Assembly: GCA_956465555.1 (NCBI GenBank)
Contig: OY101117.1
Location: forward strand, 1,550,001-1,614,000
DNA length: 64,000 bases
Reading direction: 5' to 3'
DNA from: Nitzschia sp. pyKryTriq1
Taxonomy: Eukaryota; Bacillariophyta; Bacillariophyceae; Bacillariales; Bacillariaceae
How positions within the stretch are numbered: position 1 is the stretch's first letter; each line of letters opens with the position of its first letter. This document shows, one piece after another, positions 56,156-64,000 of the stretch. The position numbers and the translations under genes are program-made. The notes beneath the pieces are model-generated. The model searched no databases. It saw only the letters and a program-made list of their open reading frames with translations, and was not told the DNA's origin.

Positions 56156-58112
56156 CTACTCTGACTTGGCTTCAGCCTTGCCTTTTGCTTCGGTATTAGT
56201 TTCGGGGGAAGACTCTGCTGCTGCTGCTGAATCATCTGCTGGCCCTGCTGATCGGTATTTTCGCGTCGATGGTTGAAGATCAATAATCATGATAGTCATA
56301 TTATCCCCTCCAATTCCTTGTGTTACTCGCGGGTCTTCACTTATAATTTCATCAAGCATCTCTTTCCCAATATCTGCTGGCGACTTGACATCGATTCGCT
56401 CGCGAACGTACTGGACTGCATTTTCATTCGTTAAACAGTCCCAAATACCGTCACAACCAATAATGATAAATTCGTCATCCGGCTCTAAAAAAACTCTGCA
56501 AGGTTAAAACAAAGATGAACGATGTTGAGTCAGTGATTGCGGTTGGGTGTTGGGCAGTTTGGGTCAGATCTCTGTCAACTTACTGTATGATGTCAGGCTC
56601 TGCTGAGATGATTTGCTCTGGTGGCGTTATACCAGGAACCTGTTTGTATTTTAGATCTCCAATTGACCGTGACAGATTTAGGTTTCCATTTACTCTGCCA
56701 AAGTGGTTGACGAATCCTCCAGCCTTGGTGATTCTGTTCATTTCAACCTCACTCTGTGGTTTGTGATCAAAACTCAGCGGTAAGGTCTTTCCTCCCGCTC
56801 GGCACATGACTGCCCGGGTATCTCCCGCATTGGCTACAGTGAGAATTCGTCCCGTTAACACGGCTACCGTTGCGGTGGCACCTGCATGAATCGCGTGGTC
56901 TGGAAGGTTACATATCTGTACAGTAGGCGTAGATTAGGAATGTGTGAGCATTATCGAAGTGGAAATACAGGAACATATAAGGAAAACATACCATGCGACC
57001 ATTCTGCACGATAGAAGGTTGTGATGTGGACGGTCCCGTCTTCAAGGCAGCGGCAGGCGGCGCATTCGCGTCTGGAGTTAGTTTAGCGTCCGAGTCACCG
57101 TCAGCCCCAACATTGAGAATGACTTGCCCCCCTTGCGCACCAAGCGACAAAATCTTTTGAAACATCGTCGTCACCTTGGTCGGCTGAGAGGCATCCACCT
57201 CTAGAATGGCGTCATCTTCCTTGGTGGCATCTTGCTCGTCGTTCTCATCCATCATGTCACGATCCTGCTCTGCCGCTTCTTCCTTCCCGACTGCCTCAAC
57301 ACTATCATCATCTGCAGCCACGCCCTCTGTCATTTCTCGAGCTTCCTGTGCGACCGGGACTTCTCCGCTAGTTTCCGAATCCGAAGGTACTGGGGGAGGC
57401 TTTTCACTGGAGCCTTCGTCACTGATGCTTTCGGCTAGACTTACTATTCCTGGTTCTGCTTGTGGAGGTTCACCTGCCAATGGTAGTGGCTCGGGGATTG
57501 ATAGGGCTTCTCTGCGTTCTCCAGTCTGTGGTTTCGTGTTACGAAGGATTGATAGCTCACCTCTTTATTTACCGTACGACACAAAAATCAACAGGTGATC
57601 AGCCTCAAATGATTTCCTGGCAATGATATCGATCATAAAGACTGTTGGGCATCCACTTACCGTCGATCAATATCAGCAATCATTCTATCCAAGGCATGAA
57701 AGGTACATCGTAAAGCTATCCCGACGTCTGTTTCACCTGCCTCTATCCCAGCCATGTGCTTTACACCCTCTGCCTTCATCTTCGTCAGTTCTCCATTCTT
57801 CCATGTTTCTTGTTGCGTGAGGACAGATACTAGATACAAACCACAAAAGTGAGCAACTTCTCCACCTCCATGACCGTCAAATACTCCAAATACTTTGGCG
57901 TCTGAGGTGGTTTTTCCTCTGTCGTCCTGTGGTAATGATGATGATGAACTTGGCAAGGAAATGTCGGTCACAGCAACATGGGCATCCTCCATAGTCTTGC
58001 GCCACCCCTGCATATCGACAACTCCCCAAGCGCAGGGCACGTCCGGGCAATCCAAACTCTCCCCGGATTCTTCACATTTTTCAGTGACTGGCGTCGACAG
58101 ATACGTTCCCAT
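56156..58112 (-). CDS. PP2C-type protein phosphatase with acidic insertion
   Basis: Four exons on the minus strand: 58112-57661, 57562-56992, 56915-56584 and 56495-56156, 564 aa. It begins MGTYLSTPVTEKCEESG, the conserved start of many PP2C enzymes and a myristoylation signal. Metal-binding motifs are present: GWRKTMEDAHV, VFGVFDGHGG, GATATVAVLTG, ANAGDTRAVMC, LNLSRSIGDLKYK, FIIIGCDGIWD and GGDNMTIMIIDL. Between the DGHGG region and the GATA motif, exon 2 adds about 190 residues that are Pro- then Asp/Glu-rich (EQDRDMMDENDEQDAT), not part of the fold. It should be an active Mn2+/Mg2+-dependent Ser/Thr phosphatase, plausibly membrane-tethered and able to oppose kinases such as the nearby CDPKs; that link is inference. 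Confidence 0.92.
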
Positions 58113-58477
58113 TTTGATGTGTTACTGTATGTTGGGTTCCAACCGATAATTTCTCCGGGGCGAACGAACCGAGCAAATTCAGACGAAAATTTCGAATCGA
58201 ATGCGATGGCGCTCCAAAGTCTTGTTGAAACACAAAATTTCTTGATAAAACCAAGAAATGAAACTCGATGCACCTGTTAAAACAAGTTTCCAGTGACAAG
58301 GGCAGCCTAAAGAAGCTCTCAGGAGAGCAGGAGAGATGTAGACGCAAATGAACTTCCTATGACTTAGCTGAGTGGCCAATTTCCCTCGAGCGCGAGAAAA
58401 ACGAGGGGTGTTTTGTGGTTTGCGTGAGTTTGTTTGCGTTTAGTTGGGCTCTGGGTCGGTCATGGCGACTGTCTGTT

Positions 58478-58812
58478 TGTACGTGCATCAGTCTACCGGT
58501 ACAGGTACTGTACGGTTACTCCTCGTACAGCACCTGGTACCAGTACACTGGCACTGTACACGTACCGGTACATGCACTCGTTCGTACTGTACTGGGGTGA
58601 GGCAATGCAGTAGTCGGAGATTTTTACGTAGAAGTCTACGTAGAATGCCGTACTAATCATCGAATTCCTTGGCCAATCAGGGGAGTCCATTCCCTCGGTG
58701 CACAATACGCCAGTAAGTAGTTGAACAGTACTGGTACTCGTACCTTTACCGGTACTGTACCGTTACAGTACTCATACAGTACCGGTACCAGGTACAAGTA
58801 CCGTACTGTACT
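58478..58812. promoter_or_regulatory. GTAC cluster upstream of PP2C
   Basis: About 24 GTAC tetramers in 335 bp in two sub-blocks (58478-58592 and 58726-58812), with units such as GGTACTGTACGG, CCTGGTACCAGTACACTGG, ACCGGTACCAGGTACAAG. It starts about 365 bp upstream of the PP2C start codon. The open frames across it are repeat artefacts. Confidence 0.65.
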
Positions 58813-59017
58813 TGACTCGACAGCCGGCCAGACGGAGGCAGAAGGAGCTTCTGATGGAAGCGTCTTTTGCATATCCAATGGATAAGCGAACATTCAGGAT
58901 TCTCCATATCCAAATACTTTTTATGATATATCCAATGGTTAGTGTCTGTCGTGTCTGCGGCGTCTGTTTGGTAATGACCATTTCGCGTCCGCAGGGCGCA
59001 GAATTTTTTTATGCGAG

Positions 59018-59293
59018 TACATTCGAGCACGCGATAGCGCTAGTAATAGACATTGTTGTACATTCATTCACGCGATAGCGCTAGTAATAGACATTGTTGT
59101 ACATTCGAGCACGCGATAGCGCTAGTAATAGACATTGTTGTACATTCGAGCACGCGATAGCGCTATTAATAGACATTGTTGTACATTCATTCACGCGATA
59201 GCGCTAGTAATAGACATTGTTGTACATTCGAGCACGCGATAGCGCTAGTAATAGACATTGTTGTACATTCGAGCACGCGATAGCGCTAGTAAT
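59018..59293. repeat. 41-bp tandem repeat, about 6.7 copies
   Basis: Period of exactly 41 bp: the GCGATAGCGC landmark recurs at 59031, 59072, 59113, 59154, 59195, 59236 and 59277. Units come in two forms, A (ACATTCGAGCACGCG) and B (ACATTCATTCACGCG), in the order A B A A B A A, so there is a 123-bp higher-order period. Each unit holds the palindrome TAGCGCTA, altered in copy 4. The array ends about 80 bp before the stop codon of the next minus-strand frame. Confidence 0.95.
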
Positions 59294-59373
59294 ACTTCCA
59301 TAACTTTCATGTGGTAACGACAACAACACAACAAATAATAACGACAACAACAAAACACAAAACATAAAATCTA

Positions 59374-60026
59374 TTATTTCCTGCATCCTCGCACCATCTC
59401 TTCGTACTGTGCATTGCGCCACGCCGGTACCGATGTACTACGGCAGTAATATCCCATGGGGGAATTTACATATGCGTGGTAAGTTTTGTCTGCTCCGCAC
59501 CGGGCACAATACCGGTGGGAGCATTGACTTCCGAATCCCCCACTGCCGTGCTCACTCCTTTTTCGTCCACACGTTCTACAGATGACATTAAATGTCACCC
59601 CCTGCGGAAGATTTTTGGCTGCAGGCTTGTTATCGGTTCCTGCTCGTTTCTCACCAGGTGGGGCAGGCTCTACAGGAACAACAAATGGGGCCTCTGCGTT
59701 TCTTTTTCTGCCCACTGTTGCCATTGCTGCCTCATCAGCTGCACAACAGTGGGAGGCACAGGCATGGCGGCAGGTTCAGCAGGCTCAGTACTCATGGCTA
59801 AATCTTCCGTGGCATTACATTCTGCCATAACATCTTCTTCGTCGTCATCATCTTGTGCTCCAGGACTTGGCAAAAGGTTCTCAAAGAATTGCTGGACTGC
59901 TGTGGGCGAAAGATGCCGAGGAATTGCAGCCTTCCGTGCAGCCTCTTCGGCAGCATAACGAGACCACGACTGTTCATAGTCATGGACATCATCAAATATC
60001 ATTGATGGAGGCAAGGGTAGCCTCAT
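59374..60026 (-). CDS. Two overlapping ORFs: acidic protein and Cys-rich zinc-binding-like protein
   Basis: ORF1 runs from an ATG at 60026 to 59670 (MRLPLPPSMIFDDVHDYEQS..., 118 aa, acidic middle QDDDDEEDV). It is preceded by a (GTT)n tract that, on this strand, would encode poly-Asn. ORF2 runs from 59724 to 59374 (116 aa) in another frame, overlapping ORF1 by 55 bp. It has CRTCGRKRSEHG...CSHRYCARCGADKTYH and a later GYYC, so it looks like a zinc-binding knuckle. The pair may be one protein joined by frameshifting or an intron I cannot see, two genes, or one gene broken by an indel. I do not recognise the family. Confidence 0.45.
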
Positions 60027-60031
60027 TCTTA

Positions 60032-60065
<34 letters not shown>

Positions 60066-60176
60066 GCCGTTGCTTTCTATTTGTATTGTATTGTTGTTTT
60101 GTGTTGTTGTGTTATGATGGACGTCAGTGTTGATAATGCTCGAGATTCCAGATACCCGAGATCGCCGTGTCGGCAA

Positions 60177-61495
60177 TACAGTATGATATCTGGATTCGCA
60201 TTAGTCGATCTGCAATAACGTGAGTGTCACCGTTATCCTGGAACTACAGAGTCACGGGACACACTAAAATTTTTGACACTTTGGAATAAAGTATAAACCC
60301 GTTTTTGTATTCGCAGAGTTAGTCGTGAGCTATTTATTTTGACACTCTGGAATAAAGTATAAACCCGTTTCAGGATTTTCGGACGTGAAAAAAAGACTCC
60401 CGTCTGTTTGTTCTTCTCCTCCCTTTTCGTCCTTTTTCCGTCTGTCATCCCTTTCTTCGGTAAAATGTGACCGATCCGATCACTTCTCATCCGAGCGGGG
60501 TAATGCCATAAAATGCGATCAACAAAATTCATGCCAAAACAGAAAATATTCCATCCGCTTCACAAAATCCATTGTATGTATACTCATGAAGTGCTAAAGA
60601 AAAAGTAAAGTAAAAGTAAAGTAACAATGCAGCTCTAGTAATCCTTAGTTATTTAGACTTCGACCAACCAGTTTAGCGTCCATCTTGTGAACGGCTGGAT
60701 GGTTTTGCAAGAAGACTGGCAAAGGAGAACGACATTGAAGCTATTCGTTTTGCGGTACAGATGGGGTCACGAATGTCTCCCATCTGCCTGGCTCACAAAA
60801 CAGAGTCTTTGGAAATACACAGGTGGATTCTACAGAGTCAGCGTCCCTCATGCCTTGTTCTCGGCATCTCCACATGGAAGCCTCTCCTTAGCTCTGAGTA
60901 ATCTACAAGTGTGGTTTGTACGCACCAATGATCACACAAGATCATCGATTGGATGAACAACACTCCTACAGTACCTTCATTTACTAGTTCTAATTGCTTT
61001 TTAAAAAAACACCATCTGCCTCTTACACGTTAGTAGAAACCAGGCAAGGTGATGTACCAAAGGGTAACCTGAAAAGACAGATACTTGCTACTCGGTCAAA
61101 GTCTAGTAAGGTCTTAGGCCAACGAATTTTAACAAGCTATTACATTTCATCAGTCTATACCGGCGGTACTGTCTGAAAGAGTTGAGGGTTGGTTGGCGCT
61201 CGCGCCATCGAGACGGGCGTTTGAGTCGTCGCGAAAGTCGAACATCGGACAGCGGGCAGACAGTCATAGCTCTGATGACCGAAATCCTTCGAGATGACCC
61301 TCGTCCAAGACGCTGTATCTTTCGCGTTGGTTTGCGCATCTTCATTACTGCGTAGCGATAATATGGAACCGTACTACTCGCACCGGTACTGTACCGGTAC
61401 GAGTAGTCGTTGTCGACACACTCGCAACATGACCCAAGACACAATTCTTGGACGTGAAAAGTACATCAATTGTTTCATCAACTGAATAATCAAAC
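60177..61495. other. Intergenic region with a 66-bp duplication and an exon-like fragment
   Basis: A 34-bp segment containing GGAATAAAGTATAAACCCG is present twice, at 60271-60304 and 60337-60370, with one mismatch. At 60677-60901 (+) a stop-bounded frame of 74 codons reads CERLDGFARRLAKENDIEAI and on; it starts right after a TTTAG, so it may be an exon or a gene remnant, and its helical repeat look is ankyrin-like at best. A GTAC group (CCGGTACTGTACCGGTACG) lies at about 61363-61403, just upstream of the small EF-hand-like gene. Confidence 0.45.
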
Positions 61496-61732
61496 ATGGG
61501 TGGAGAAGAAGAAGTTATCGAAGCTTTCAGGGTATTGACCAGTGATGGAGGAAGCAAAATCTCTTCGGATGATTTGATCCGGCTCCTAACCACAATGGGC
61601 GACAAATTTTCTGATGCAGAAGCCGATGAGTTGATCAAGGATGCCGGTGGCGGCAGCAAAATCGACTACGCCAAGTTTGTCAAGGCATTTTCTGCCAAGG
61701 CGTTTGATGATGGAAAGGATGAGGAAGAGTAA
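61496..61732 (+). CDS. Small EF-hand-like (calmodulin-half) protein
   Basis: 78 aa, intronless. It aligns by eye with one lobe of calmodulin or a myosin essential light chain: EEVIEAFRVLTSDGGSKISSDDLIRLLTTMG, then SDAEADELIKDAGGGSKIDYAKFVKAF. Both loops have lost the alternating Asp ligands (TSDGGSKIS and DAGGGSKID), so Ca2+ binding is unlikely. Such degenerate single-lobe proteins occur as myosin light chains, but the partner here is unknown. The N-terminus MGGEEE is a poor myristoylation site. A GTAC group lies about 95 bp upstream. An upstream exon carrying a second lobe cannot be excluded. Confidence 0.7.
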   Translation: MGGEEEVIEAFRVLTSDGGSKISSDDLIRLLTTMGDKFSDAEADELIKDAGGGSKIDYAKFVKAFSAKAFDDGKDEEE

Positions 61733-62006
61733 AGTTGGGGTCTCTTCTATCTAGTCTACCTGCATTTCATGTTGACCTTTCGAGCCGGCTGCCTTTCTGC
61801 GAAGACCCGTTGAATCGCCGTGTTCGAGTAACTCTTTTAGAACAAAACAATCTCCAACGGTTCGGTGTTTCTGGTGCGACGATACCAGTGTATTTTCTTC
61901 TCGGCGTCTGACTACTCGTGCCTGCGTCCTCTATTCGGATCTTGTGCTACATACATGAGAAATTCCAAGCATTTTCCTATTTACGTTGTTGCTTAAAAAA
62001 CTCCAA

Positions 62007-64000
62007 TCAAGCTTTTCCTCGTCGAACCATGTGGAGTTGTAGGCGGTGTAGATCTTCCAGCGTTGTTGCTGTAGAAATCGTCTTGACTGGTTGCGCACCA
62101 GCAAATCTCACTCGTCCAAATAACGGTCCCCCGTGGACGTCGCTTGTCGAGTGTTTTACGGCTGCAGAACCATGGCTTTCGAGCCACTGTCTAGCTGTAG
62201 AAGCCGCCTCGTCAAGTTGTTGGGCTGCTGCGGCCTTTTTCTTCGCCATTGAATAAAGTTCGGCGCGGGGCGACTTCCCTGCGATTGGTTTGGATAGGTC
62301 CACGACTTTGATCGAAGCTGTTTGGTTTCGATAGTTTGCAAGTGCCGAAGACAGCTGCATGAACGGACTAATATCTCCTTCGTCGGAGGTTTTCTCTTCC
62401 CCGTCCGTTTTGTGTGCTGGCGCATTCAAAGGAGGTAGCTCCAAGAATGTCGAAACAGTTGCCTTCACTCTCCATTGGGCGGCGTCACGACGTGCCGCTT
62501 GAAGAGCAGGCCGGAAGAGAGCGGCCTCAAATGCTCCAGCATAAGCCTCGGATGACATAGATTGCAACCCATCCCCACTTCGGCTCTGCTCTCGAAGCGT
62601 TTCTGGAGCATATGATCTCCTCGGTGCACGTGCTTTGGTGGGCGATTTAGTGTCTTTGATGAATCGGATCTCGCTTTCGTATTCTTCGACTTGCCGATGA
62701 AGAACATCCATGGCTTCCGTAAGCTGCAAAAATGCAGGGGGTTAGAAGACATTGCTGTTGCAGGAGAGAAATAAGCTGCAAAGAGAAACGTACCACGCGA
62801 TTTTCTTGCTTGAGATTATTGATTTCTTCGGACGAGGTCATCTCTGCCGATTTGATGCGCGGTGCCGGCTGTGCACTTGTTCGCGCCAGCAACTTTTCGA
62901 GTTCCGAAAGTCTAGTGTTTTGTACGGCAATTTCCTTCGATCGGAGGCTCAGACTCTTTTCCAGACTCGCCACCTTGGCATTGGCCAGAGCCAACTTGGG
63001 TTCCTTTTCTACAGCCTGTTCGAGGCTCTGCTCAATTGCACGCGACCGGACCAAATAGTTGACGTCTTCTTCGTCACCGTCCTTGGCGCGAATCGACCTT
63101 GCCAATAAAGTGACGCCTTCCCAGACATCAGCGACTTCGGGGGAAAACGGATGGAATCTTTGGTCAGCGGTCACGTTGAGGTTGGCAGTTCGCAGAACTG
63201 CTGCGAATTGAGAGACCAATCGCACCACTTCGTCGGTGGCTGCTTCGCAGGCGTGCAGTTTATCCGGGGTAATTCCTTCTTCCGAAGAAATCATGCTGAA
63301 AATTTTGCCTAGCAAATCGTCAGCGGCAGCCCTCCAACGATCAGCCACTCCTGAAATATCTCCAACGGTGCTATCGTCCTGAACATCTAATGTGGCCAAT
63401 CGTAGGCATGACTTGGTCGCTTCAGCTGATGCCTTGTCGAGCTTTCGTAGTAGACGCTTGAGCGCTTCGACAAGAACCTTGGTCTTTTCTACCATTTCGG
63501 GCGTCCTCACGGAATCCCCGAAGTTCAAGACCGAGGCGACAGCCGCGTAGCAACCCAGACTCGAATACTTGGCACGAGATGCGTCGCGGAAGAGCCTCAA
63601 CGCTGGTGGCTTCCAGTGCATGGGAACCAAAGACTCCCCGTCGTGCTCAATGTGAGATCGCAAGGTCTGCATGGTGCTGATAACAGTTTGACGGAAGGCT
63701 CCAATGTTCGATTGATGGGGCGACAGGACCCCCTCTTCCTTGAGGGTGTTCAATACATTGCCTAGTACCATGTCCATCTCGTTCATCGAATGTCCCATGA
63801 TAGATCCGAGCTCTGCCGATGCGTCGGGACCGACGATATCCGGCCACTGACCCGCCGAAAGCAACCACAGCAAGTCTCCACTAACATCAATAGCAACATG
63901 GGCAACTTCTGACTGGTGAATCATGGTCGCTGCCGTCTGTTGCTGCTCGTCTGTGAGCATAATAGCTTCGGAAAGGAACTCCTCCTTTTCGTCTTCCCCT
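62007..64000 (-). CDS. DCTN1: Dynactin p150 (DCTN1)-like protein, C-terminal part; 5' end beyond window
   Basis: The gene enters from the right edge. Visible exons on the minus strand are from beyond 64000 to 62794 and 62723-62007, joined by a 70-nt GT-AG intron, at least 640 aa. The upstream exon is helical and includes residues like the p150 dynactin domain (VDVSGDLLWLLSAGQWPD, AAVASVLNFGD). A coiled coil follows (LALANAKVASLEKSLSLRSK) leading to LKQENRV|LTEAMDVLHRQVEEYESEI across the intron. The tail is basic and disordered. p150 links cytoplasmic dynein to cargo and microtubules. No CAP-Gly domain can be checked because the N-terminus lies outside the window. Confidence 0.65.

Noticed and set aside
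59018-59293. CRISPR-like array
   Set aside because: The repeats are head-to-tail with no unique spacers, and the genome is eukaryotic.
1-64000. tRNA, rRNA or snRNA genes
   Set aside because: I looked in the intergenic regions for cloverleaf and box motifs and saw none; a covariance-model scan would be decisive.

Overview
This window is nuclear DNA of a photosynthetic stramenopile, most likely a diatom. Short GT-AG introns interrupt roughly half of the genes. Several proteins start with a signal peptide whose cleavage site reads A|F or A|W, the diatom-type plastid import signal. The gene set (plant-type tRNA ligase, Mg-chelatase H subunit, a long oxidosqualene cyclase, EF-hand kinases, a diatom-type CxxC zinc-ribbon protein) fits the same assignment. 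I assembled the exon models by hand from splice sites and reading-frame continuity. The exon sums are multiples of three, but no transcript data were used.

Layout: 0.5-1.8 kb, thylakoid-lumen TPR protein; 1.8-5.9 kb, trifunctional tRNA ligase; 6.2-10 kb, a coiled-coil protein and two 2-oxoglutarate dioxygenases. From 10 to 15 kb the DNA is repeat-rich and gene-poor. It holds two arrays of a 10-bp repeat, outlying inverted repeats about 2.8 kb apart, and a gene for ribosomal protein eS30 between the arrays. At 15.5-17.5 kb lie a zinc-ribbon protein and a short AMP-binding protein. The 17.9-37.2 kb block is a signalling neighbourhood: four related Ca2+-dependent protein kinases (CDPKs), an MscS-type channel and a PPIP5K/VIP1 inositol pyrophosphate kinase. 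At 37.3-44 kb are an NYN nuclease-like protein, a plastid-targeted JmjC-Tudor-like protein and oxidosqualene cyclase. At 44.4-56 kb are CHLH, ERCC1, a small plastid membrane protein and cytosolic aspartyl-tRNA synthetase. At 56.1-64 kb are a PP2C phosphatase, an overlapping-ORF locus beside a 41-bp tandem repeat, a small EF-hand-like protein and the C-terminal part of a dynactin p150-like protein that runs off the right edge.

The most striking feature not explained by genes is a set of dense clusters of the palindromic tetramer GTAC, spaced 1-3 bp apart (GTACCGGTAC, GTACTGTAC, GTACCTGGTAC and similar). They recur 5' of most genes, especially between divergent genes, and are sparse or absent between convergent genes. 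Other leads are an insertion in the kinase N-lobe shared by all four CDPKs, a predicted C-terminal membrane anchor on the PPIP5K, the possible transposon at 11.8-14.6 kb, and TGACGT (CO2/cAMP-type) motifs upstream of all four plastid-targeted genes.
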